A stretch of 64,000 nt of DNA, taken from Apostichopus japonicus. Taxonomy: Eukaryota > Echinodermata > Holothuroidea > Aspidochirotida > Stichopodidae. The DNA lies in NCBI RefSeq assembly GCF_037975245.1, contig NC_092570.1:3307501-3371500 (forward strand), in the 5' to 3' direction. Below, piece by piece: positions 12,001-27,000 of the stretch. The notes beneath the pieces were generated by a model. The model did no database searches. It was not told the origin of the DNA and saw only the letters and a list, made by a program, of their open reading frames with translations. The position numbers were made by a program, and so were the translations under genes. The first letter of the stretch is position 1. Each line of letters starts with the position of its first letter.

Positions 12001-15000
12001 CATGCTTGTGTGTAACTAGGCCCAACCTGTGTAAATGATTCTCATACAGGAACTCTTTGCTGCCTTGAACAGCTACCAACATAACTTTCCAGTGAAGCCC
12101 ACATAAGTGAGATCAGTCATTTGTACTAGTTTGACAACCTCCTACCTATGGGGCACAACCCAGAAGTGGGTTGCCAATTTTTTTTTTTCAGGTGGTGACA
12201 GGATTTTGCCAGACATCAGAAACTCAATGTACAGTTTTCGGAGCTTACGAACATCCGTGACTGAACTAGCTTTTATTACATTCTGAGCATTGGTTCCACC
12301 GAGGGGTGGGGGCATGGCTCAGTCCTTATGGAAGGTCCTGGGTGGTAGGCCAAAATTTTTGTGGACTGTGTACTAGTTACTTGCCATTTGAGAAGGTGAT
12401 GATGCTTAAGTTGAACTTAATTCAGTTCAACATATTCTCGTTCTAGATTGGACCTTTTCTTCCTGATGCTTGTGGACAATTCCCCACAATTCAGACTGCA
12501 CACACACACAGGACTTCATCATCAGTTACAGTAAATTACGTACCTAAGGGTCTTCTTGGTGTGAAAGCCAACACTGAAAAGGAACCAAGATGCCAGCTGG
12601 ATACTCTGCATGGCTAACTCTTCAACGTCTTGGCTCTAAACAAAGGAGTAAAGACACTGGTTAGAGCAATAGTTTAATATTCAATAATTGAGAGGAGAGA
12701 TTTGAGGCACGGGAGAGGACGTCAGCACTTTGCTGAGATGGTGGGGGATACAGAGACTATCGTTACAGCCCACTGATCAACTCAACAGTTGGACGTCAGC
12801 ACTTGGGTTGAAATGATGGGTTAAAGAGACTCGGGTAACAGCCCACTCATTTACTCACCAGTCACCAGGAGCATAAGGGCAGGGGAGAGGGGGGGACGGA
12901 CAACAAAACTTTGTTGAGATGGTGGGTTAAAGAGAGTAGGGTGACAACCCACGTTACTATGATTTACAGCCCACTAGCTTACTCACCAGTTGAACATCAG
13001 CACTTTGTTGAGATGGTGGGTTAAATAGGCTACGGTTACAGCCCACTAGCTTACTCACCAGTTGAACATCAGCCCTTTATTGAGATGGTGGTTTAAATAG
13101 GCTACGGTTACAGCCCACAAGCTTACTCACCAGTTGAACATCAGCACTTTGTTGAGATGGTGGGTTAAATAGGCTACGGTTACAGCCCACTAGTCTACTC
13201 ACCAGTTGAACATCAGCCCTTTATTGAGATGGTGGTTTAAATAGGCTACGGTTACAGCCCACAAGCTTACTCACCAGTTGAACATCAGCACTTTGTTGAG
13301 ATGGTGGGTTAAATAGGCTACGGTTACAGCCCACTAGTTTACGCATGAACAGAAAGTATTCTTGACTGTACTGCATACGGCTGTGCATGAACTGGATGTT
13401 CTTCTTACGAACGCTTCTCTGTATAGCAGGGGGCATCTTCAGGGATGACGACTTGGGTGCTGCGAGACAAAAAACAGATCAATATATGAAGTTACCAAAA
13501 TCAGGAATGGGGGGGGGGCAGAGGGAGGTGCTGGGTTAACCCACTGTACATAATCAATACCCTGATTTCTAATGTTATCCTGATGATTTCGTTTCAGCTC
13601 TCCGGGTAACAGGAGTTGACTGCTCAACATGACCAATACCTTCGCCTCTGCTGAGCTCATTTCATGCATATAAACAGCCCAAACTTCAGGAAAGGACAGA
13701 TTACAACATAGTTGTGGTTTGCTGTTGTGATACATATCTGTGTCAGAATATCGGCGGACTATGAATCCTGATTCTGAGAATGTTTAAAGGTTAAAAGTTT
13801 TAAAAGTGTTTAAAAAAGTTTTATAAAAGGTACAACAGCGACAACGCATGGTAAAAACATGAGATACTTTTTGAATAATCTTTTCTTCAAACTTTTTTTT
13901 AACAAACTTTTCCTTAAAGAGACACCATTTCATTTTCACAATGTCATTGGTGGAAGAGTCTTTTCAGATGGGAGAGGGACCACCCACTTTCTATTTTGAG
14001 CTCTCCATATAGCATCCTCCATTCTTCCCTCTGATCCAAGTGTTCTAATTAGAGAGCCATTAATTTGCACAAAAAAAAAAAAGGCATTTTCTTTAAGCCT
14101 TCAAAACATGTTCTACTCACTGATGGTTAAATTTTCCATGTCTTTGTGTATCTCCTTCCTGTCGATGTCCGTTCTCTCGTAGAACAACAGGTAAGCATTC
14201 CACCATCTCTTCTGCCTCTTGTACGACATCCTAAAGTTGCAACAACAACAAAAATCAGTCATGTGACAGCTCTTATGTAGTTCATTTTCCCCTTTTTTTT
14301 CTTCCTTTTTTTCTCAATTTTTCTCTGGATATGAGTTTTTTTCTTCTATGTGTACATGTGTCAAAGTTAAGTCTTGTTTTAAAGATATATGGATGTTAGT
14401 TCTTCAATTGGGACAGGGGGCTGGGGCCTTTTTAAATCGCTTTCTTTTTTGTTATTTGAAGAAATTTGAACCTTTACTTACCTACAGCCCCAATCCCCCA
14501 CGATGCAAAACGTGCAAAATGCTATTTTCCTAAAACATAGGAGGGCGAAATGCATGGCAAATTTTACGTTGACACGCGACAAGTATTTCCAAATCCTATT
14601 TAAAGCAGCCTATTGAAAGCTGAACCGGTAAGACAACTCACTCGATCTCTTTAAACGATCATACCTCTTTAACATGTGATCAAATACTTCCCCCATGTAC
14701 TCTCCACCGAAGCACTGGTTCTTCAATTCCTGAAAGAAACATCAAATGAAAGTAACTCAAGTCAATTTGTGACCAGTACAAAAATGAAAATCATAATCAT
14801 AAATAATAATAATGATAATAATACAATAAAATTATTCCAAACTTATCCACCTGCATTAGTGAAAAAGCTATTAAAATTGCCGACTGTACTTTTATTTATT
14901 TATTTTTTGTTATTTCAAATTATTCTTTATGTATCTCAAATAATTGCTGTCCTGATGGAGGGTGAATATCTATGACCGAGAAACTCACCTCATCATCGTC

Positions 15001-18000
15001 CATTCGACAATCCATCACCTCACCATCGTCAAACTTATACCACTTAGCCTCAACATCATTGACACTTTGCCTGCAACAAAGTAAAGGAGAGATAACGACA
15101 TCTTAATGAAGTTGCAGAATGAATACCGATATAGCTTTCGTATATGAGATCGCTCAAAAAAATAAATAAAAAGAATCTCGAAAATAAACAAACATTCATC
15201 AAAAAGTGAAATATCTCCTGTAAGGCAAAAGAAACTGCAACTTTTCCAAAGTTTGTTAAAAAAAGATCAAAGTTGTATATGCTGAACCAAAACAACATAA
15301 AGTCTGGAAGCTAACTTAGCATCTTTCAAACATTTCCTGAACACCCTACATGGGCCAACATCATTAATTACCATATAATATAAATAAATATAAACTTATT
15401 GGTAAGTATAAACTTTCATACATAATATATACATGAAATTTCACCAACATCCATATATATTTGATCTCTACAAGACATGGTAAACAAATTCTAAGAGACC
15501 GTTCTGGACAAGCCAAATTGACCTTTGATATGGGAAATAGTTTTTACACAACATCAATCTGCAACTCCTAACTTCTAAAAAAGTTTTACACAATTTACTG
15601 CTAGGTAGATCACCAAAAAAAACCCAAACAGCTTAAGGAATAAATATTTCATCAAACAATGCATTTATTACAAGAGCCATTGTTGCTACAAATAAATAAC
15701 AGTTAAATAGGGGAGAAGGAGGGGGGATTCAAAGAGCATATTACCTCTGTAATATATATGAGTAATAATGTCCTCCACTGGCCTGACCACTATGAACCAC
15801 CACTCCTATCAACCTGTACTTGGTACATCTGTTGGGATCTTCCAGATCTTCTTCAAGGTCGCTAGTTTCCCTCTCGTCTGCTTGTATTTCTTCTCCTGGA
15901 AAAGGAATTGTGTTGTGGTCAGCTGCAACCATTTTATATTTTTGGAAAGATACCAAAATATATGAAGAAAAAAAAAGACAGAAAGGAGTGTTAGCTCAGT
16001 GCGGGTTAACGCCGGTGCCTTCCAATCATAAGGTCCCGAGTTCGAGTCACTCCAAGATTAATGTATGTCGTCCAGTAATAGAGTTGTTGACAATTGACAA
16101 TTCATAATCATGGATGTTAAATATGAATCTAAGAGACCGACTTCGGTCAGCTTGCGACTTTGATAAGCCAATGATGGCTTCTTCGTGAGTTCCTGCATGC
16201 AGGAGGATCTAAAATACACATATACATACACACATACAGAAAGGTGGGTTGGGGGGAATGGGGATGAATATCATCTAGTCTTTGATTTAATTACAGAGGA
16301 TAACATCATGCTTAGTATTTTATAAAACCATCCTTCATCAATTGTATGTTTATTCATGACCATATTTTAATGGATTGCTAATTTTTCACTCAAGCAGGTG
16401 CAGTGTTTCACTTCTTCTTCTTTCAGGTTGAAATAAAAATTTAATTAAATTTGACGTAGTCGAAGCCTGTATACTTAATTCCTTCCTCTGTTTGTTTGTA
16501 AATCGACAGATGGAGAGTAGACGAACAACTGTCAACAATAATCAAAAACATAGTGCCGTAGTTACAAGGGGGAAAGAATATTAAGATTCCATCAATTGAA
16601 GTTTAACAGCTACAACCCTTCCAAAATTCATAATCCAACTTCAACTTCCAGTGAAACAAGAACCTCTTCCACATTCTCAAATTTCAATGCCTATTAAGCA
16701 CCCATTTGATAAATAAATCCCCCCCAACCCCACCCCCCCAACCTTCTCCAGACCAAGATACACAAATCAGGTTATCATCTTCCAGTGATTTGCTTTTGTA
16801 TGTTGCTACTCACCTTCTAGCTTTGCTAGACCTTCGACTGTATACGGTTCCAGATCAAACTCTCTTGGAAACTCAAAATAATCATTAAATTTCATTGCAC
16901 ATTCCCTGGAGGGTAAAAGTAGAAAAAATAAATGAATATGAAACTCGGAGATCATTCGAGGTCGGATATCCTTACGAAAGTACATTCCAACTCCCGCATG
17001 GGTTTAACCTGTTAACGTAAATACCGAGGTGTGAGGAAAAACAAATGTACCATACGGTGGAGGAAAAACGAAACACATTACTTCCATATCGGTGTCCGCA
17101 GCTTGTTCTGTAGCCGACAATAACAGATTTAAAACTTTATTCATTTTGATTTAGGGTACATTATGCAATAAATTGTGAAGTCACACTTAGACAACGTGTC
17201 AAACAATCATTTGTCAAACAGTCGTTTTATTCTAGTTGATCACTGTAATCACTCCTGATGAAGTAACTCGATCATATGTTACCAAGAGGGCCTGGGGGAG
17301 GGAGGGGGATGAGGGAGGGGGATGTCCCAACACAGAACAACTATTTCAGAAGGTTTTACGACCATATCAATTTGAGAAGGAAACAAGCACATTTATTTGG
17401 ACCGTAGGACCCGATGTTTTGACATCACAGAATTTGCACAATGAACATCTCAAAATAAACTCTTCAAGCCCAACATTTTATAACCTCAACGAGGAGAACA
17501 ACAAGCTATTAAGATGGACAGTTGGTAGAAATATTTATTGGATTCACAAGATCTGTAATATGACTTTCTTAAATCTTTTCTAACTTTCTTTAGTACCAGT
17601 ATCCCTGTCGAGAGAGTGGTTCGACTTACCGTTCCCAGTCATAGTCAAATCTCTTCAGCTGTATCGCAAGGATCTTTGGACATTTTTTAACACACATCCT
17701 TTTAACTGTATCCACCTGGGAGATAAACACAAATTAATGTTATTAGTGAAATAAATCATGAAAACCTTTTACCAACTTCCATCACGGTGGCTTATGGTTT
17801 GTCATAAAAACAGTCAAAGCAGTTCCCAAAATTTTGGAACAGCTGCTAATTGAGTAATCAGCTTGATGAAAATAACAACCAGACTTGTAGTAAATCCATC
17901 ATTACATGATAGAATTCTATATAATTGTCTGTGTTTGTACTCCACCCTAACAGATTTGTACTTGTAGTCATACCTATGTGAATCTACATAGATTTGTACT

Positions 18001-21000
18001 CATACTGATAGTCATACCAATGGGAATTTACATAGATTTGTACTAATACTGGTAGTCACACCAATGGGAAATTACATAGATTTGTACTCATACTTGCAGT
18101 CACATCATTGGGAATTGACATAGATTTGTACTAATACTTGTAGTTATACCAATGGGAATTTACATAGATTTGTACTCATACTTGTAGTCACATCATTGGG
18201 AATTGACATAGATTTGTACTAATACTTGTAGTTATACCAATGGGAATTTACATAGAATTGCAAACACATTCATCACAACATTAACCTTTTTGTTGCACTT
18301 TTCACAGAGGTATGCATTGTCTCCTTCTAAGAGATCCCCTTTGACGAACTGCTCCAAGGAATCAAAGAGATTGGTGTTGTTTCTGATGTCCACATTCATA
18401 GAAGTGAACATGGTTTCCCGTGAATACCTGAAGAATTAAGAGAGCGAAGTAAAATAAGGATAAGCATGATTTCCACAAATGGGCAAGACATTTTAGAAGC
18501 ATTAATTAAAAGTGAAATGCTTCATTTATCTAGCAATAAAGTAGAAAGGGGTCCTCCATAGGCGGCCGGCCGGCCCACCATCTTGCATTATCGAGGCTGT
18601 AAGGCCATGAGACCTTTGGTTTGAGCACCATTCCCTGCACATGATTCTATCTACATTGGTAGTGAGACTCTTGGTCCTCTCTGGCACTTTGCTTCACCAA
18701 ATGGTTTTCCTCTGCCATTAGTTTAAAATTAATTGAGAACCCTAGCAACAGAAGGGGTTCAATAACATGGTGTGACGCTGGGGTACAATCCTTGGGCATA
18801 CCTGCGACATTCTTCATGTTAAAATCTCTCCGTGAAATGTGAATTTGATACTAGGAATTAAACCAAGCAGTTAAAGCAAGGAACCAGGAGTCTGAGATAC
18901 TGATTCTGAAAAAAAAAAATTTTGATCCAAATTTCAATCTCTCTGGACCAGCAGTTGTGACCCAAAGTTGATGTTACAACAGAAAGTTTCCGTTGAGTTT
19001 GTACTATATTTCCTTGTCTATGTTATTATTATTTATTTTGTTTATAATTGAGGAATGCCAGAAATATTTCATGTGTTTCATTCTGGTTAGCTGTGGTTTT
19101 GTTATAAGACCCCATAACTTCCTGCTGGTGCTATTTAATGCAATATTCGATGGGAACCCTGTCGCTATTCCTCCAAGCCGATAGACAAGCACGGTGAGAT
19201 GCTGTGTTGTTATGAACAGATAGCGAGAGGGGAAGCCGGCAAAATCTTAGCAACATATACTTGAGAACAATACTTGGAAAACTAAAGTGTTTGAGTCCGA
19301 ATAGAGTTTTTTAGACTCACAAAGGTTTGAGGATTCAAATGAATGATTGCTAGAGGATAGACAATAGATTACAGGTATATAATAACCGTTAATGTACTGT
19401 GAGACTCTCGCATTCCTCGACCATTTCCGTCAAATTTCTAGTTGAAATCTATCAGGTCCACCGTACTCACCTATGTGGGCAACCCTTACAGATCTTCTGG
19501 TCTGCGTACGAGCCACCTAGACATTTGAGAAAGACTGCACTAGCACCGACTGCCTTGAGAGCCTCATCTAGGCTGTCCACCACACTGTTAAAGAACTCCA
19601 GGGCATCGTGTTGCTCTCGTAGGTTGACTGGCTCACCCATCAGTCTAAACGGAAGAAGAAGACGAAGAGTGACTGTTAAAGATTAAATATGGGACAGGCA
19701 AAACCGGAAGGGGATCCCTGCATCCAAAACGAGCAGAAGGAACATTTATCGGGCCAGCTGTTACCGACCTACGACCCGCAGTTCAGAAGCATGATGTCTG
19801 ATGTAGGTGCCAGAAGTCTATTTGATTCTCATCAATATTCAATGACATACCTGATACTGTTACATGAGTTAATAGTTCTAATGTTAACAAAATGAGAAGG
19901 ATGACTTGTCATTCTTCTTTATGGGGTGTATTTAGGAGATATACCAAAAAAGAAATTCATATAATGTGTGGCCCAACAAAAACATAATAGTATAGTTACA
20001 TACTGTTATCTCTCCACGAAAAACTTCTCCAATTTTGAATAATTTTTGTGTTTTTATTTTTTTGGCCATGTCACCTCCTTAATATCATGACTGTACTTTC
20101 TTCTCTTATCTTTTCTTTCAAGATTTCTATCACCAGAAGCAAAAAAAAAAAAATTACATAAATAAATAGAAAGAAAATCCATAACATACTCTTATTTTAT
20201 ATTTGATATGATTCTCAACATATAATATATAAAAGCTATAAGGAATCTTGCAAATTCTCGTTCAATTTAATGACTCAACGACCAATCTAAAGGGTAATGA
20301 TGCAAGGCTCAAAATCACAAATGCATTCTTCAAGGCCATCGGTCACCGTACTCGGCTGGATAATATTGAAACCCATTGTTTGCGGTCAGTGTTTTGAGAC
20401 GAGGGGGGGCTATGGCCTTCTGGGTTATACTTACTTAAAGTGTTTCCAGAAACCCCTTGGTACGTAATATTGCAATTTACTCTCGGCCAAATGCGCAAAG
20501 ATCGCTTGAATGTTCTTGAGGACTCCTAGATTGTACTCCTTGGCCTGCTCTTGCTTGCTTAGTGTGGTCGGCTTCTCCTCGTTGTACCCGCTGCCTGACA
20601 CCTCCGAATCACCAAAGTCTATATTGGTCTGTGGAGGAGGGAAAAAAAATTCATGTTTCACTTCTAGAAAAAACAAAAGGAATTTTATTTGGAATGCTTT
20701 AAACAAAGGTTCAATTAGAAGAAATACATAAACACCTGACAAATCCTAACAAAAGACCCAAAAGTGATAATTTTTTTTTCATATAGCAACAGAGGGCATA
20801 TAAAAAGGGGCAGGTCACTTCATAGTTTGTTATAATTTCCCCCGTTCTTTACCCCAATTTATAGTCTGTTACATGGACATGACAGAAAATCTGTAACAAA
20901 TATATGCTTAGCTATAAAAATGTAGATTTAATCAGATAACAGTAGAAACAAAGACATAAGATGGCAGCTGTGCATAATTTAGATTTGTGTGGTTGTATCA

Positions 21001-24000
21001 ACCACTTCACCTCCCTCCTCATCTCACTCCCCCACCTGGCCCCTTCCTCCCCCATTCTGCCCCATCCTTCTCCTACCTGCCCCCTCCCCCCCAAATAAGC
21101 AGACCAAAAAAAAAACACAATAGTAAGATTGTGCAGACTACCACTGCTTTGTAAATAAAACCGATCTGTTTCTTGAAATTCATCCTCTTACCTCATTGTC
21201 CTGTTTCTCATCTCCATCAAAGTCGTCCTCGTGTTCAATGGCTGGACTCTCAGCTGCCAGGACAATCTTCTTGATGTCAGGTACCATGTAAAGCTACAAG
21301 AGAGATTATCACAAAACTTGAACATCTTCAACCTCTGTGCTAACTGAAAGTTTACAATCGTCTTTCTAATATAAACTGTGTAGCCCTCTTATTGGTGGTA
21401 AAACTCATTCATCATTTCCATGTCTTGGGGGGGGGGGGGGGGTCAGATGTCAAATAGCTATACATGCCAAGTCATGGAGGAATATTTTCTTCTACACTTC
21501 CCACCTCCCCTACCCCAAGTGCTGGTACATTATTTCCTACAATGTTCTCCTTCGTTCCTGTTTCATTCACCAACACGATTCTAAAATTTCAAACACCAAC
21601 ATATGCGAAAGAAAAAATACCCTCAAAACAACATTATTGCATGTGAGTGACACATCGCCCCTCATAAAGTATATTGAGGGACCTGCAATGTCAAATACTA
21701 ATAGGGTAACCTACCTGCTGTAAAACTGAATTCATGTAACATGTCGCTCCCGCATTCTTCAAACCGACAAAGCCCTTGTGTGGTCTGGGACCGATTGGTG
21801 GGAGATACTCCCATTCTACTAGAGGTGCCTCATGACCTGGAATAGTAAAAAAAATGAAGACAAAGTTGGTCAATGACTATGTTTGGTTTCTTATATCTTG
21901 CTGTAAATTCAGCTATTCACAAGTTCCTTGATTTACAAACATGCTTACCGAAATTTGAAAAAATCAAGTGGATTTGAAGAGAGAGCCAATACATTAACAA
22001 GAGAAATTATTTATATGACTATAATATGTATACACATCATATTTAATTTCTTGGTTTTTTTTGGGGGTCTGGCGGTCGCTTGACACATCTTCCTAGAGAA
22101 CTTTCTCCTGTGTCAACACCTCTTTCGATAATTAGGAGACGCAAGCAATTTTGCCTCGTAATTGAGCAGTTCCAACTAAAAATGGGTACATCAACAGTGA
22201 AAGTAGCACACAATTCAACACAAAATCACCTGACCTTTCCCTTGGTATCAAACTTCCAAAATAATTCTCAAACAATAAACAGTGGAGTAACTTCATTTCT
22301 AGGGGATCTTGTTTTCTTAAAAGCAATTTCCATGGGTCAAGTTATTTCAAGCGGAAATGAAGAGAAACTTCTCCAATGGAAGGGTATATCTTTTAATAAA
22401 ATGATATGATCACTTTCGACTCGAAAATACAGAAATAAATGATGCTTATGACGTATGATTTCGGCTTTTTACGGCAACATATGATGCCGCAATGATGCAA
22501 TCCGTACTCTATTTTAAGAATGCCAGTCGAGTAATACCTACCTGAATAGTACATTTCTCTCAAAGTATCGACGACGAGTTTCATGTTTGCCACGCAATTC
22601 ACGCAGAGGGCGACGAGTAGTTCGAAAGCAGCATTCACCGAGGCGGAACTGGCGCAGACTGGGACCACTGGGTCCAGAGGTGTCTCCGCTTTGTTTTTCC
22701 TGGTCTGAACCACCACCTTAGAGGCGGGGAAGAGAAAATCCTCCATCAACTCCTGTCAGGAGAAAGAGAGAGAATGGGGTGAAATAAATCAATGGAATTA
22801 TTATAGGAGAAAACACTTGTATCATACAATAACAGATACCACAGGAATTGTTACAAAATCAACAAGATTAAACAGGGTTCTGTGTACATAGAAGGACCTC
22901 GCACAGACCATCAGATCCCTCCCCTCCCCCCACCCCACTCCCCCCACCTCTTCTCACCAATATTCAGAATGAGTTATATTTTAATGGTATGAACCAGTAG
23001 TTATCATTCCTGTAATACACTTCATTCATCCTGCTGGGAACTTTTTTAAACTGACAAAGTTCCAAACAAACTAACCAATCACCATCTACAAGTGTTTTAC
23101 AATCTCTGATTGTTGCAGGTAATATGGAACAGTGAACAATTGTATCTTTATCAACTCTATTGTACATGGATTTTGGTTGTAAGGTTTGTGTTACATCCAA
23201 ATGAAATAATACAAGGCCAAAGGGCTCTCAAATTCTGCGCTACTTAATTTTTGACGTCATTTACTGTTTCTCCTACCGCACTAGTGCACACAGTTAATCG
23301 TTTGATTTAGACTTTTTAAAACAAAAATGCATGTTGCGTACTGATACACTGAATGAAAGCAAGATTGAAACTAAACCTAATGTCACTACGCCAAAGAAGT
23401 AAAAATAAATCATTATTCTTACAGATAGATATAGATCTCAGTGCAATTGATCATCAACTTTAGGTAGCAAATTCTATTTAGAATTGACTGAAACAAATTT
23501 GTCCAAATTATTGACTACTCCTCCTGATCACTACTGACTATCAACCTTTGTTTCAGTTTCTCACAAAAGCTAATCAAAGAAGAAAGAACGCATATTTTGG
23601 GATGGAAAAAGGGTCCTTTTTTCTTAACAAAGTTAGGAAAAAATGGAAGACAAGAATATCACTGACCTTGATGAGTTGGCATCCATCTTTTTTGGCTCCG
23701 ATCTGAAACTTCTTCTCGGAGGACATAAATGACAGGAGTTCCTTGGTAATTCCTAGATGACCGTCCAAAAGAGATTCTTGGCTGAATGATTCCCCGGTCC
23801 TCAAAACCTCATCCTGTGAATACAAAAGAAGATAATTAATATTAAAAATTTTGCTTCAGACCAGCAGTGAGACAATTATGGGCTGGTATACCAAACAAAA
23901 GACACAGACAAATAGACAAATTAATAGAACAATGGACAGAAATCAAACGCTGATTGTAAAATTCTCAAGAATGAAAGGAAAAAAATTGAAACATTATTTC

Positions 24001-27000
24001 ATGTCAGCAATCTTAAGATGGAAAATAAACTTGTCTCCTCTTACATAAAAAGAAAAAAAAAACTGAAATATCTGTCGACTTACCCTGACTTTCTTGAGCC
24101 AGTCTATTTCGTTGTTGAGTAAGATTTCAGCATTGGGTATGGGGTTGTTGGACTGGTAAGCGTAATTGAGCAGGCGGCATAAGAGACCAAAATATTCTCC
24201 ACAGGATTCAAAGTTTTCCTTCACTTTATTCTGAAAATGGAATCGTGATATGGATGATGATTCGTCAAGGCCTGATCACTACGGTCGTCGTGTGAATGTA
24301 ATATGAGGGTAACGAGGCACAAATTGTTAAGGCTATTTCTGTGGACAACTAGGCAATGTTTTATGCTTAGTCGAAACAAAAACCTGGTTACCCCCAAAAT
24401 AAAACAAAATAACAATGACCAATATGTACCTTATAGGAGAGACATGGGGGTGGGGGGGGGTGAGGAAGGTGATCAACTATTGTTGGAGACTAACCTGTAG
24501 TACACTGAAGCTGAGAGTGATGAGTACATGGAGTGCCGTCGTTCCCGTTGTGCACTTGGTAGCCATGACCAGAAATTGTTCCATTGCAGCCAGCCTCACA
24601 TGCCTGGGGAGGGGGGTGAAGGAGACAAAACTTAACATTATTATAACTTTTTTCGTGGAAATTTTTCTCATTCGAGATTTAAATCACATTACCCTATCAA
24701 GAAATTTTAGACCAAACATGTTTTCTTCATAGTGTTTTTGCTATTTCTTTTTCTTAAGATATAAAAATTGTGTAGATTCGACCTAGTTTGACAAGTTTTT
24801 GCAGTTTTTTTTAGATGTCTCTTTTATCTCAAAGGAATCTTCTCTTGAATAAATGACATCCTTATTCAAAAAAATTAACTCAAGAAAAACAGGATTGTGG
24901 GGCTCTCTTATCAGCTGTGTCGCTTAATATCTGAAGAGGTTACCTCATGGGGGCGAGGAGAAGAAGATCGACAATGCACATCTTCCAGTGTTTCTCTTGG
25001 TTCAAGGCATCAAGGGCAGTAGGACAAAGGGCCAAGCAGATCGACAAGACTTCTAGAGCCTCACGACAGAGATTGGCGTCGTCTAGATCAGCTTCAGAGC
25101 CTTCCGTCTGAAAGCAAACAAAAATGAGAACTGAATTTTATCAAATTAATTTTTTAATCAAGTTTCTTTTAAGCATTCCGAAGAATAATTTCACAGTCTA
25201 TTGAACAAGAGGCAAATCCTTATAGACTTTTATTTGTTTTAAAGTCCAGCCAGCATAAATGATTGATTGCCTAAAAAATTTTTAATCTAGTTTTTAACGG
25301 TAAATATCTGTATACGAGGGAACTGGTTTGAATAACTGGTGTGAATATAGTACAAAAAACATCTTACATTATCTAAAACAAAGAAAAGAAGGGCAATGAA
25401 ATTATGGCTACATAAGGCCAGCATTAATTCACTCCCCCCTCAGCCCTGCCCTTTCTTCTCCCCATGCCCCTTCCCCTTTCCTTCCCCCATGCCCTTCCCC
25501 TTCCCCCCGATCGTAGTTTTCATACACTATGGTATGCTTTAGACAATGGTCAGTACATTTTAAGATAATGACCATACACAATAAGTGACTATAAGGTGAG
25601 ACAGTGATGAAAACTGACCTTCTCCTTTTCATAGGTTTTGTGAATTTCTTCATTCGTAGCGTGAAGAAGGTTGAGATGGCCGCCACCCGCCGACCAGGCG
25701 ATCTTCTGGATGAACTTGATGACGCTCATGTCTGGAGAACCTAGTTTCATCTGCGAGGTCAAAGAGAGGAGAGAGACAGGACGAAACATTGTAAATCTGT
25801 GATAATGCTCATTCAACAAAAATTTGAGTTCTACACTCCTTCTTTGTAAGGTGAAACAGGGTAAATACAAGTCATTTGGATTAATTCACTGTTTAAAGAT
25901 CATCCAATCATCCTGCCAACAGTTACAAGAAAAACATTTGGAAACTTTTTTATCTATGAAAAAACAAAGCAAAATTATATTAAGGAATTGTCTGAAATTT
26001 TTTAGGGGAGTAAATAAAAATTGACAAATGCTTAAAAAATGTTTTTTTCTCGCTTTTTTTCATATATTTTCATTTTTGGGGCATTTTTCCCTCTTTTTTT
26101 GTGTACGTACATCTTCTGACACACTTCTGCCTAATTTGATTGCCACGTTCCTCAGCATGCACTCTGTGGTAGGGTTTGGTATATGCTGTAGGGCCTGTTG
26201 AAGAATAACTGCCTGGGTGTGGGCTGCCTGTGATATGGATGGACCAGTGTTCGGGTCACTCTGGTAGGCCTCCTGGGCCGCTGCCAGCTTGGCGTACCCT
26301 GCTGTCGTAAACATCAGTTTACCAGTCTTCAAGACCAGGTGTAGAGCCCACCTATGACAAAGAAGTAAGAAAATAATTTTTCATAAAGTTTAAAACCTTC
26401 TGAACTAGGTAATTTAATTACCTAGCAACTTAACTCATTACAAAATTGTTCTTTGCTCTTAAAAGCTGCATTTCAGATCACACATTTATCCCTCCTCTGC
26501 TTACCCCTTTTCCTCCCTCCCCCCCCCACCAACTTCTCTCCACCACCCCCATCAACTGAAAAGACAGTAATAACCCTGTTATACAAATTGCTTAATAAAA
26601 CACAGGAATTTTCTGGCAGGTTAATTAAGGCAGGTTAGTTAACAGTATTGCTAATTACTAAGGACAATAGATGTCAAAGAAAACACCAGATTCAATTATG
26701 TTTCAGATTTTATTCATTTAATGCTGTTTACATTCTCAGAGTACCTTAAAATAATTGACAAAATACGACTAAAAGTCGCTCCCAATTTGCAATCTTATTT
26801 CATTCACAAGTAGAGATCCTAACAGTCATAAATAAAAGGATCCCTGCTAATCCACTAGAGCATTTCTAAGATTTGGTAACGATTCCTACAAAGATACTAA
26901 CCTCCTTGTGTCTAGATCTCCATTTTGTAGAAAGTTGTTCTTTGTGAGCATGTTGATGACACAGTCGATTCCTCCACTCTTCAAAAAATTGAACTGACCA

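Noticed and set aside
12967-13326. CRISPR-like array
   Set aside because: Direct head-to-tail repeats without unique spacers in an animal intron, containing exon sequence.
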